The position numbers and the translations under genes are program-made. This document shows, one piece after another, positions 11,359 through 23,000 of a stretch of 34,259 nucleotides of DNA (position 1 is its first letter; each line of letters starts with the position of its first letter). The notes below the pieces were generated by a model. The model did not search any database. It had not been told where the DNA came from and saw only the letters and a program-made list of their open reading frames with translations. The DNA comes from Chloromonas sp. AAM2 (taxonomy: Eukaryota > Chlorophyta > Chlorophyceae > Chlamydomonadales > Chlamydomonadaceae): contig QAXH01003153.1 in the NCBI GenBank assembly GCA_004335635.1, positions 1-34,259 on the forward strand, given 5' to 3'.

Positions 11359-11579
11359 TGTGTGTGCGCGGACAAGATCAACTGACAATGCTGCGGTCGC
11401 CTGCTGTTCGCTTTGATCAATGCAGCAACAGATGTGCAGCTGCGATTCAGGCGCTCACACAGAGGCAGGCACGAACTTTCGTTGTTGAGCGTTATCATCG
11501 GTGCACTTTTCGCATTTATCCTGCAAAATGCCGCACTTATGGAGGAGAGAATCCGTATTTGTACTTCAAGCTGAGCAAC
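11359..11579. promoter_or_regulatory. Putative bidirectional promoter region
   Basis: These 221 bases separate the divergent start codons of paralogue B (minus, 11358) and the Rieske protein (plus, 11580). Both 5' untranslated regions and core promoters must fit here unless there are upstream non-coding exons. No clear TATA box was seen. Co-regulation of the two plastid-type genes is inference. Confidence 0.5.
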
Positions 11580-12612
11580 ATGGCCTCCTGCATGCGCTTC
11601 AAGCCCAGTGCGGTGCCTTGCAATGCCCGCCGCAGCTCAACTATCACCTGCGCTGCATGGACAAAGGTGAGCATCGGGGCAGAGGATGCATGCGCACAGA
11701 GCCAGCAGCTAATTATAGTCCACGCGTGACCTTGCAGGTCACAACAAAGGAAGAGGTGGCAGCTGCCGGTGGGCGTAAGGTTTGCGAGGTGTCAGGAAAC
11801 CGCGTACTAGTGGCTGATGCTGATGGTGCTGGCACCATCCGCGCGGTGTCTAACAAGTGCTCGTAAGTCTGCGGCTGCGCTTAAGGCCTGTATCAAAACT
11901 GGTTCGTTGATAGCAGCCAACATCTCGGCCCTGTTGTGGCATGCTATGCAGACATCTGGGCCTGCCCCTAGTGGGCAAGACCGCTTTGCTGCAGGGCAAG
12001 GTACGTGGAGCATTGCTTATCCATACAAAAGGACTAGCTAGCATGTTGGCTGCACGAACGACTGGCCATCCTGCATTAGCAACACGCACATGACTCCGTC
12101 AGTCAATCAGAAAGGCTCGTGCTTCCACAGCCGTCCAGTGTCTGTTTCACACAGCTTGCAAAGTCTGCCCATTGCCCTCAATACCACTGCATGCAACTCC
12201 ATCCTTTCATACCTGGACAGCATACTGTTTGTGCAAGTGTTGTCAGGTGGTCGACAAGTGCATCGTGTGCCCGGCACACGGCACTGCTTTCTCTCTGGAG
12301 ACCGGCGAGGTGAAGGTACGTGCTTGCACATCCAGGCAGAGCAGCAGCCAAGGTTTGCCACATTGGCTACACCCTGCTTCAAAGCCATTCGCAACCAAAA
12401 GGCCAGCAAACACTGAGCATGGAAGTTGAGGCCAGGACCTGGTCAGTTGTCATTCCTGGTCCAAACTGTTGCCTGATGCTTGTTTGCAGGGCAAGTGGTG
12501 CCCCAGCCTGCCTGACGCCCTGAGCACTGGCTTTGGTCTCACCCCTCCCAAGCCTTTGCCCACTTTCCAGTCACGTGTGAGCGAGTCTGGGGAAATCGAG
12601 GTCGCCATGTAA
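11580..12612 (+). CDS. Chloroplast-type Rieske [2Fe-2S] protein
   Basis: Exons 11580-11666, 11738-11862, 11952-12000, 12247-12315 and 12490-12612 give a 150-residue protein in consistent phase. The first exon (MASCMRFKPSAVPCNARRSS) is Ser/Ala/Arg-rich, as in a chloroplast transit peptide. The Rieske ligands are C-S-H in NKCSHLGLPLVGKT and C-P-A-H in CIVCPAHGTAFSLETGEVKG, with 22 residues between the motifs, a few more than usual. A GKWCPSLPD segment follows and the protein ends GEIEVAM. The second cluster-binding motif is wholly within the fourth exon. The family carries electrons with a two-His, two-Cys [2Fe-2S] cluster. No oxygenase catalytic domain follows, so it is a ferredoxin-like Rieske protein rather than a dioxygenase. 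A thylakoid PSB33-like role is possible but not shown. Confidence 0.85.
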
Positions 12613-12920
12613 GACAGCCACCCTTGGAGTGAATACATAGATGCTACTGTATGGAGGAGCAAAGACAGCTGCCTCAAATGCAGGAATCCAAGCCTGACAT
12701 TGCCGGCATGTCAGATCAATTCGAAAATGATATACAACAGTAAAGCGCAGCACCACAACAACTGGACTTGCCTGCAGCGTGACAATTGCATGGACGATGA
12801 GCATGCCAGTCGATCAAAAAACATGACATTTGTACCAGAGGACTATGAGTCCGCAATTTTGCGATTATATGGCCTGTGCGCTGCCTTGTCTACTTGTGAT
12901 GTTTAATGGCCATGACAGAG

Positions 12921-12925
12921 TGTAA
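12921..12925 (+). other. Candidate polyadenylation signal TGTAA for the Rieske gene
   Basis: TGTAA is the usual poly(A) signal in chlorophyte green algae. This one lies 309 bases after the stop codon. It is short and may occur by chance. Confidence 0.3.
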
Positions 12926-13254
12926 GCAGCTATCGCAAAACCGAATCTGCTTTATCTGCTTGCACTGCCAGCATGGGGTATGATACGCTGTGCTTTGGCT
13001 AGAGATACCATTCTGAGTGCAAGGACCGTGCAATCTGCAAATGCCATGTGATGAAGATGATGACGAATGACCGCGCCAGCATGAACCTGAGTAAACCCCA
13101 GGGCTTAACGCCAGATAAGACGGGGCGAGGGAGAACTGGCAGTTGTGTCAGAAGTGCGTTTTGCTTCCCGCTGTTTGGCATGGCATGGTAAGCTGCACCC
13201 TGACTAGACTCCAGTAGAGGCCTCCAAATGGAATCAAATCTACTTTACATGTGG

Positions 13255-13273
13255 CACACACACACACACACAC
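13255..13273. repeat. (CA)n microsatellite
   Basis: About nine and a half CA units in the intergenic region. Confidence 0.9.
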
Positions 13274-13670
13274 GCAGAGGTTGGATGATTGCACAATCGT
13301 CGGTCAATGTAATTACCGTCACATGAGCAAGTTCGGTTGCTGTTGACAACAACAAAAAAGCAACACCTGCATTGAGTTATGATCGATGACGCTCACAATT
13401 GAATGACCGCCCCTACAAGCTTCGACGCTTGGGGACTGGGGCACTTCCCTGGCACTCCCTACCAAGTTGAGCGAATTTTTACAACCTACGTCAGCGCAGC
13501 TCATATCTCCACTCGATTAACAAACGCTTTCCATCATCACAAGCCTGCCTGTCCAAAAGGGGGATCCACTGCGATCCTTCAGAGCCTTAAACGACCAGAC
13601 CAAACACCTCCTTCAGGCTAATGGCGGTGGTGACTCCCGTGAATTCACAAAACATTTTGCGCAATCCTCT

Positions 13671-16600
13671 TCACCAGAGCGCCTTGAGAGACAGCCTGTG
13701 GACCTTCAATCCGAAGTCATCATTTTCTGGGTCGATTGGCAGAGATCTGCAGACGAGCAAGTGACCAGCATTATTAATGAGATGGCATGGTCAATACACT
13801 GACAGCTTCAGCTTTGCGTGGATGGTTTGCTATGCAGGCATTGTGTGACAACCCAAATTTCTTTTGTTTTGCAGCATACTCTAGTGTGCCTCAATACAGC
13901 TGGCAATGGTGCTTGCATGGTACTCAGGCACGTGTGCAAGCTGTGATCGAGTATGCGACGGCACTCTATCCATGTCACACACCTTGGGAACGCCAATCCA
14001 GCAGAGGTGCGCAGTGAAATGTTCTTGCCGAAGCGCATTGACTGCTGGTCAAAGTCCACACCAAAGGGAGTGAGGCGGACGCCTGAGCCAGGCATAGGGT
14101 CCAATCTGCAACATGCAGACGCACATAACTTTGCAAGTAGAGATAACATCATGACAGCACATGGCCGCAAGTCCTTGTCTGAAACTGTTATTGCCAAACC
14201 ATGTTTGTTGCTAAACCATGTTTTTCCTTAAGGAAATGGCTGCAGCAGTGCAGGGTATTGTGATCAGTTGACATGTGTTCACTACTGGCCCGACGCGACG
14301 GCAGTGATCACGCATCTGCTACGCACTAACAAGGTGACTTTCGCTGCGTGTCAGAGAAGCACAAGGCACGCCAAACCGATGAATGGCATGGATTGGCAAC
14401 AGCAGTCCGCACCTGACCATGAGACGTGCTGGAGGTCTGTAGAAGTGATGCAGCTGCTTCAAGGGCACCTCGTAGTGCACCTTGAGACCCATGCCCGTTC
14501 TGCCTAGAGGAAGGGTCTTGGATAGCTTCAGGCAGGCCATGGGAAGCGCTTTGATGGACACAAAGTGGGCCAGCTTCATGCGAAGCACCTGCACAACTGT
14601 GGCGCATGAGCTGAGCATGTGGATGCGACGCATGCAGAGTTGATGGAATACGATGAGCCCGAAGTTGTGTGAGATGTGGTATCTGGGCATGAGTATGAGC
14701 CTGGTGGACTGCCCATTTGAACAAAAGGAATCTACAAAGCTCAGTGATCTGAGTTGGTAGGTGACTCACCGGCTCAACCCTCTGCCTGTCCATGTCCACG
14801 TTGATGCCTCCCCCGATGTCCATCATGGGCTTGCCCTCCTGCCCGCTCTCGCCCCAGCCCAGCAGGAAACTGCGGGTGATCTTCACACGCGCACCTGCAC
14901 AGCGAGTGTGAAGACTATCAGTAGGAAGGTGCGACTGCACTTGCTTGCCACACGTCAACCTGGTTCCTGATGCGGGTGTGAATCATCTAGCCATTTCATT
15001 TCATCATCCTTTTCATTCTTTCCCGTTCCTTCAGTGCCCCAGCAGAAAACAAACGTGGCACCGATACAGCTGGCTTGACGCACCAGTGGGCTGGCTGAGA
15101 CGCGGCACAGGCGCCTGCTCCTCTCTATCATAACCGCCCCGCTCCTCAACCCTACAAGCGGGGACATGCACACTTGGTTGTAAATGAACGTACAGACGCA
15201 GCCGATCAAACAATGGTGCGTTCTGCCAGCATGCATACCAAGGCCACCTACTGTTGGAGTTGGGGTGCAGGTGAACTGGGCCGGCCGTATGCCGGGCCGG
15301 CCTGATGGTAGCCTGGCGGGGGTGCGTACGGCTGAGGTGCGTGCCCCTGGGGGTGTTGCGGCTGGGGTGCTCCCCGTGGCTGTGGGTACTGATGCGGCTG
15401 CTGATGCGGGGCATACCGCGGTGTCTGTGCGTGCTGCTGCTGGTGTTGTAGCTGCGGTGGGCCTGCGGTGTACTGGCCTGGAGGGGCACGATGAGGCTGG
15501 GGCTGGGCCGAGCCCCTGCCACTGAAAGGCTTCCAGGCTGCTACGTTGCCGTTGCCAGGACCGTGCTTGTAGGAGGCAAACAGCAAATTGCCGTCGTATT
15601 GCTCAGGCAGCGGAGCCCTGCAAACAGGCGAAGCGATTTTGTTACATCGCTTTGCTGAGACATGGTGCACCAGGTGGAGGACGCCTTATGAAGCAATGAC
15701 TGCAAGTACCTACAACGCTGCACTGAAATGTGGTCAATGGTGTCAGGCAGTTGAACGTGATGGTAGCAGCTCACGCACATGGGCCGGCGCAGATCCACAC
15801 GTGCCACGCCTGTAGTGTTTTCGCTTAGCCATTTCCACAAATCCTTCACCTGCACACATCAATGGTGCCACAACAGCAACACGATGCTGGATTGATTCAA
15901 CAAGTGTTCTACTGCTGGTGTGATGATGCAACCATGACGCATATCACCCTGAGTGGCAACGCCTAACCTGACAGGTACCAAAAATAGACGCTGGCTGGCA
16001 GGTAATGAGGTTCGGCATGTGAACGTGCGATTGAAGACCGAACTGAAGCTCACCCAAGGGTTTGGGGCCAACTGAGGAAGGGCAGCATGGAGGTGTCCGG
16101 GAGCTGGGGCTGGCGCGCCCGATCCAAAGGGCTCCGGTGCTGGGATGCTCGGGTAATGATGGGGTTTAGAGAGGGGAGGTGGTGGGATGTATTGAAACCC
16201 GTTGGCGTTGAGCCCCGCTCTCGACTCCACCGGGGCTGCCGCATGCAGCGACATGATGGACGATTGACTAAGTAGATGAGGCCGCAGAAAAGCAACAATC
16301 AACTCTGACTCTGAAAGGACCACTGCTACAGTAGTGCGGAATTCGATAGCGAAAACCCTTCGATGACTTTTTGATCGCCGGCACGTGGACCCTCACCCGC
16401 CCAACTGGCCGGCCTTGCAGGTCCAGCCAGGTCTCGCGCACCTCCACTTCAGGCCCATGCACCTATCTGTGAGATCAAGATGACACAAAGCCTCTCAGTA
16501 CGCAGGCAATCTCTTCAGATGTTTGAGATCGACAGCAGCTTTCAACTGTTAGCCTGATGTTTTAACAAGTACTCACTGAAACACCTGCATCTTTACGCGT

Positions 16601-16752
16601 TCTGGCACTGGAGCGTCGTGTTTGAGGATGGCAGACCGGGGTGGCGCATGGACACTACTGGGAACCGTCATCAGGGAGGCTGCTGGGTTGGATGACAAGG
16701 GACAGGAAGCGACTGACAAGCCACAAGGACCAGCAGGAACAGGCAGCTTCAT
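13671..16752 (-). CDS. Unrecognised 10-exon gene with Pro/Gln-rich middle and a conserved-looking C-terminal domain
   Basis: Exons from high to low: 16752-16585, 16462-16397, 16308-16054, 15849-15779, 15617-15252, 15151-15084, 14894-14770, 14588-14413, 14105-13983, 13746-13671. Every junction keeps phase and the model gives 497 residues. Segments in order: VHGPEVEVRETWLDLQGRPV near the N-terminus, a Pro/Ala/His-rich linker, DLWKWLSENTTGVARVDLRR, PLPEQYDGNLLFASYKHGPG, a Gln/Pro/His-rich tract, then a compact domain. That domain contains ARVKITRSFLLGWGESGQEG, GLKVHYEVPLKQLHHFYRPP, GSGVRLTPFGVDFDQQSMRF and the end VHRLSLKALW. The last 180 residues alternate charged and hydrophobic residues, as in a beta-rich domain. 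I cannot name the family; a plastid-envelope or lipid-binding protein is speculation. The least certain junction is 16397/16308. Confidence 0.65.
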
Positions 16753-17007
16753 CCCCTCTGCCACATGGCAAGGCCAGAAGCCAGGCTACTACTTTGGCTC
16801 TGGCAGGAGAGGCCTAGGGTGCGTGCAGTGCAAACATGCACCACTGCATGGCAGCAACTGTACATCCCACAGCTCATGGATACGTGCCTCTGCTGAGGCA
16901 CCGACCTGAGCAAACAATAGTGCTGGTGGATAATCACATGACCCAGCCTGGCAAGCACACCCTCAGCCGTAACTACAGGCTGGTCTGGAAAGCATGCCCT
17001 AGATCAC
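16753..17007. promoter_or_regulatory. Divergent promoter region of the unknown gene and CTNNBL1
   Basis: The two genes start in opposite directions here. The true first exon of CTNNBL1 may lie inside this stretch, for example a short exon with an ATG near 16877. No core promoter motif is evident. Confidence 0.35.
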
Positions 17008-20000
17008 ATGCTGGCATGTCATGGCAGGTACTATCATGACCCAAAAGCGGCCCAGTCGGCAGAGGATAAGGCGGGGGAAGATGGGCATGGGGAGGCTGCC
17101 GCAGGACCAGCCCAGCCGCTGAACCCCGATGAGCTGCTGAAGCAAGCCGAGGAGCAGGCACACATCGATGACGTGGGTAGCTGCCAGGGGCAATGAGCTA
17201 GTCACATACTACCAGCAGTGTCTGTGGATGCCTATATCCAGTCCAAGGCTAACTGTGCCAGTCACATTTGACAGCATAAGCCTTGGGTTTGACAGGTTCA
17301 TGGCTTGCAAGCCGCATTCGGCATGCCATTGTGCCAGAGAGAGTCATGACTGCCAGCGAGCTTGTGGTGCATCACGTCAGTAGCAGCGTGCTGATTGTCA
17401 GCAACTATTGTATCAGCAGCAGCAGCAGCAGCAGTTTGAGTTGGATTGTGGCAACCAACGTTGGCAACTGATGCTTTCGCAGATTCAACTTCTGGATGCC
17501 AGAGGCCTCAAGCGTATTGTGACAAGCTTGGAGAAGAAGGCAAGCCATGGTGGACTCAGTTGACAAACGCAAGGCATGCCACAGGCGTTAGCACATGCTG
17601 TAATGATGTTTAGCAAGGGGTTGGCCGCAGTGATGTATGGTAGAGCGGGCACGGGCCATGTAAGCTTGTCTGGTCTGGCCCTGGCAACGGGCAACAAGCT
17701 GTAGGATCATGAACAGTTTACATGCAGCTCCTGTCACGCACCCACCCAACAAGGTGGCCAGGATACAAATGCTGCAGAGCAACAGGTGCATGAAGAGCTA
17801 CTGCCCATATGCACTCAAGCGCCACTTCTGGTGCACACCCAGCCACAGTGTGCAGTCATGACCATACTACTCCATGTCATCGCCCCACAGCCTTTCACAG
17901 CTGTCGCTGTCTGTCTGTCTGTCTCCCATTGCCTGCAGTACAAGGAGAACCTTGAGCTGCGCATGAAGTACCCGGATGCCCCGGACAAGTTCCTGGACAG
18001 CGAGGTGGACCTGGACGAACAAGTCAAGAGCCTGCTGCAGGTGATTGATGGGGTGGAGCGTGTGTCTGAGGCCGGCGGATTGCTTTCAGGGGAGGGGACA
18101 TACTTGAGAATATGCAGGTCAACAGCTCAATGCAATTCAGGAGCAATGGGAGGCGGTTCAAAGGGTGGGACGAGTATCTGAGCCTGAGTGCTTGTTTTGG
18201 GGCCGGAGTACAGTGGACCGAGGCTGACAGATGCAGGTGCGAGCCGCAGTGCAGGGAAGGCTGAATGCATTCCAATGTAGATGGCATGTTCAGGGAACGG
18301 GGCAGGGCGTACGGGCCCTTGGAGCACGAACAGCAATAGGGTGACATGGCCATCAGTAAGCCAGCCCTGAGAAACCATGACGCCATGCCATGTCGCACCC
18401 TTGTACAGGTGGCTGGCTCTCCCGACCTGTACCCTTTGCTTGTTGAGCTGAACCCGTTCCCCACCCTCATGTCGTGTGTGGGGCATGAGAACGTGGACAT
18501 TGCAGCCGACACCCTGGAGCTCATCAGGGAGCTGACAGATGCAGGTGGGCATGCTAAGACTAAGGCTACAGGCAATTTCAAGGGGCATGACCAACCCAGA
18601 ATGTGATGTGTTCTCCATGCTATGTCTAGTGAGTTAGCAGTGCACGGTAGCCTGAGTAACCCACTTTGTGTGATGCCTCAACACATTTGCATGCTGCTAT
18701 CGCCTTGGGGTTGCATGCTTTGGCCTGCATCTCGCGCACTTCCGCGTGTCACCGTTCAATCAGGATTCAAAACCGCATGTACATGGGTGTGCCCTGCAGA
18801 CGGTGCTGAGGAGTTTGTTGAGGAGCTGCGCTCTGTGGTGGGCACACTGCTGGAGGCCAACGCACTGGAACTGCTGGTGCAGAGGATCGGGACACTCAAC
18901 GAAAAGGTACAGCTATGATGCAGCCATCCTGAGGATTTGAAGCGTGATCATGAGCTTGTCAGCATCGACAGAATTGAACACCCGTAGCCACACGTTGCTG
19001 CCCATGCCCACGCCTCATGACCTGGAGCGAAAGCCCTGATTTGAGCATGAATGTTTTGAGAAAATGCAGCCTGTGCTGCATGGAAAGCGCAGCCTGGCCA
19101 GTATACTCCAAGCGCTGCCAGGCCCACATTGCATTTGCACTTGGCAGAGCTATGAAGCACATAAGTATGACGCACGAAGTCAGTGATCAACCCTTACCCT
19201 TGATCTGCACTGTAGTAGTTCCAATGCCCTTGCACTTTGTGTGCTCCTTGATGTTTCCAGGCCTGAGCCTCACAAGCTGCCTTTACTGGGTCTACCACTG
19301 GTCTGCCGCATGTGTGTTGTGCTTGTAGGTTGAGGAGGAGAGCAAGGCTGTCTTCAACTGCCTGAGCATCTTCGGGAATCTGGTAGACGTGGATCCTCCT
19401 GTGGCTGAACAGGTGCGCCCCCGGGTCAGTGTGGGTACATGCCAGTGAGAGTATGTGTAGGGTCGACTTGGATACAGCGGCATGGTTGTTGAAGCAGCAT
19501 GCTGCCAGACCTAGCACACAGGTCGGGAGATGTGCACACTGCCCCATAGGATGCATGCCAGTGCAGACATAGGCTGGTCGGCTTCGGTATGGTTGTTTGA
19601 GCAGCAAGGTGTCAGCTTCCAGCACATTGCCTCAGAGCACTGCCTGGTGATGTGCATTTGCGAGCATGTGCTAGTGCGACCTGGTTGTGCCCGTGCCACA
19701 TCTTGTGCAACGCCCCTATCATCTGCACACACGTGATCACGTCTCTAAGCACTGCAGTTCCTGTCATTTTCAGGTCCTTGAACGCACCAAGCTCCTGAAG
19801 TGGCTGTTGAGCCGGATGCGCGTGCGCGAGTTTGACTCCAACAAGCAGGAGGCCAGCGAGCTGCTGGCTATTCTGGTGCAGGGCAGCGAGCTCAACCAGA
19901 AACGGTGAGAGACAGGTGCTACGATGACTAGTACAGAGCGGAGAAGATGAGTTTTGAATTTTTCTCCCTGACTCAACACAATGGCGGTACTTGGACGGAC

Positions 20001-23000
20001 TCAAAATGAAGAGAATTTCACGGGCATCAATGAAGCAGGGGGTAGCACTGCCAAGGATGTGCGGACCAGATTTCAGCATGTGATGCAGGCCCGCAGCGAG
20101 GTACTGTGTTCAAGCTGGGCGCATGCATTTCCATGTGATGTGCGCCCTGGCCCTGCCTGCAGGCTGCGCGAGACCAACGGCATCGACACGTTGTTGCAGT
20201 GTGTCGCGCCGTACAAGAAGCGGGACCCAGCCACAGCAGAGGAGGAGGAGTTCATGCAGGTAGGCAGGCATCTGGTCACATCACAAGCACTGCAGCTGAC
20301 ACGGTATTACTTCTGTATGTGATGTGATGTGGTTTATTATAGGCCTGTATATAACCAGCCGTATTTCGCTGNNNNNNNNNNNNNNNNNNNNNNNNNNNNN
20401 NNNNNNNNNNNNNNNNNNNNNNNNNNNAGGGGGGGGGGGGGGTACGTGTGGGGCTGGGACCAAAGCATGACCAGCATCCGTTGAATACCAGCAGGACAGC
20501 TTCACGAGAAACCGATGTCAGCAGAGCAACGTAGACAGATTACGTGTTTTGTGGGCCATCAATCCATCTTTGCAATTATTGGTTTACTGCTTCCCGCCCA
20601 CAGAACTGCTTTGATGTGCTGTGCGCCGCTCTGATGACGCAAGAGGGCAAGGCCGCATTCGTGGCCTCCGAGGGCGTGGAGCTCATGTGGCTCATGCTGT
20701 CGGAGAAGAAGCAGAGCAGATACGGCGCGCTCAAACTGCTGGACTACGCTGCCACGAGATACCCATTGCCATGCGAGAAGCTCGTTGACCTGGTGCGCAA
20801 CAGCAAAACGACAACCAATGCAGCTTGAAGGCTGCTGAGTTGCAACAGGATGACAGGTTGCGGTGCCAGTGCCAGCGGTATTCAGTGCTCAGGTCTAAGC
20901 GTATGTAGCGCAGCTACCAGCTAACCTTGTTGCTTTCCTCTGTGCAGGGCGGTCTGAAACACTTGTTTGGCGTGTTCATGGGCAAGGCGAAGATCCGAGG
21001 GCCACGAGGCAAGTGCTGTGCGACCATTGCCGGTTCACTCGAGCTGGGTGCTGGTCTTAAGGCTGGTGTGGTGTAGCACACTGCCACAGCCTACGCCTGC
21101 TGAAGGTCAGCAACAGAGCACAGGGACTACCCGTGGATGAATTTGCAGAACTTTTCTCTTGCTCGAGCACTTGGCATGGCTGCCAACAGATTGGCAGGCC
21201 CAGCATGTGATTCGCCGACACGATTCAAACATGGCCCAAATGCCAAGCAAAGTCAGGCGTGCGTGGGGCATCATGCCATTCTGTAGCGTGAACAATGCCA
21301 CACACATGCTGGTGCCAGAGCACAAGTCAGGTGATGGACATCATGCGCTTGGTTCTCATTGCAGGTGAACGTGACGTTGAGCGCGAGGTGGCGGAGCGGT
21401 GCGTGAGCCTCATCGCCAGCTGCCTCACTCACCTCACGTCAAAGGCGGGGAGAAGGGAGAGGGTGGGGGCCAAGTTCGTCGAAGCAGAGTTCGAAAAAAC
21501 CGACAGGCTTATGGAGATATTCTTCAGGTGGGTTTGAGGCTGGCTGTGGGAGTGTGGGCTTTGGGCACCTGGGCGGCTGGTGGGTGTGTTCTGAGCCCAT
21601 GGTGGGAAGCGGTTCCGGGCCTGTGAGTGTTTGGTTGTAGGAGAGGTGGTCCAAGGCAAACTGTGACGCAGTTCGTGGCACTCAAGTGTGTGTGAGGTGT
21701 GTTATGGTGCTTGTGAGTGGGGGGTTCAGGGATCAAATGATCTCACATCTGACACCCTTCACCATGTCGTGCATCACACTGCAGGTACCAGGATCAGGTG
21801 GGTCAGTGCGAGCTGTCCCTCATGGGGGCCATGGAGGCGCTGCAGGAGGGGGAGGAGATGGACGAGGAGGAAATCAACGCGGTGAGAGGCGACGGGCGGC
21901 GACAGCTCACTAGCTATCGCAATTGACAAGATTTCGTGTTGAGGAATCAATGCCAGATCCTTTAATTCCAAGCCGTTCAGGCCATTCCTCTAACTAGTAA
22001 ATCTAATGAGTATGGTTAGATATGGTTGAGTATGGCAGAGCAAGTTGAGGACGGTAGCAGACCAGGTGCAGGGTACTTCGTAGTGAGAGGCGAAGCTTCA
22101 AGTCAAGCACAAGAGCAGCCATTGACGCTGGAGTAAGACAGTCAGGGGACGTGCCATCATGAAGTATGTTGATTGATTGCAACTGGTCTTGAGCAGCTGG
22201 TTTTGCACAACTGTTACAACTGTTGCTGGTAAAGCGAGCTTGAGAATGGTCCAGTCCAAAGGTTGCCGCTGTGCTGTGCAGGCGCGTATGGGCGCTGGAC
22301 TGTACACGCTGCAGCAGTCCGCGCTGATCCTGGGCCACCTGTGGGCCTTGGCAGACGTGGGGCTCCGCAAGCGGGTGTTGGCAAGTCTGCACATCAAGGG
22401 CCAGACTCTGGCAAGCATCAGGTGGGGTTCCAGTGCACTACCAGCAGTCGTTGCATAGCATCGCCATGGAGTCAGTAGCACATGCCGTCATGACGAAATG
22501 TTTGCCGCGGCACGCACGGATGTGGCAAACAGCGTGCGGACGATAGTATGCTGGTGTGGGGCTTGCAGTTGTGTCCAGCACCGGCGAAGTGAGGCATACA
22601 AAGCGGCCAAACATTTCAATGCAACATCAATTCGCGCTGTGCTATCTCGCTCCTGTGTTTTCTGAAGCATCGGCTGATGATGGGCTGATGATTTCACTTG
22701 ATACTTGTGTACTCTCACCGTTCACCACACAGGGAGGTGTTGCTTGAGTACCACGGGTCCGTGGGCGATGACGGGGATGCGGACGAGGCGGCGCGGCTGC
22801 TCAAGCGCGTGCGCGACGCATTGCTAGCGCTCGGGGCCAGCCCGGAGGAGGTGGCGGCCACAAGGTGCGACCAGAGGCGGCTGTTTGCATGGGTCGCAGG
22901 TAGCCTTTCCACCGTTCGCAAGACTGACTGCAAGTCAAGCAGTTGATACTTCATGCGATACATACAAGCACAAAAATTGTACAATGCCAGCACAGGGGGC

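Larger units (their letters stand above)
12613..13670. other. Convergent intergenic region
   Basis: This lies between the stop codons of the Rieske gene (plus) and the unknown gene (minus). It holds the (AC)n tract at 13255-13273. No gene is supported. A minus-strand TGTAA at 13479-13483 could end the unknown gene. Confidence 0.5.

Noticed and set aside
14326..14958. 210-codon minus-strand ORF
   Set aside because: It reads two exons of the unknown gene in wrong frames plus the intron between them. The correct frames are those in the gene model.
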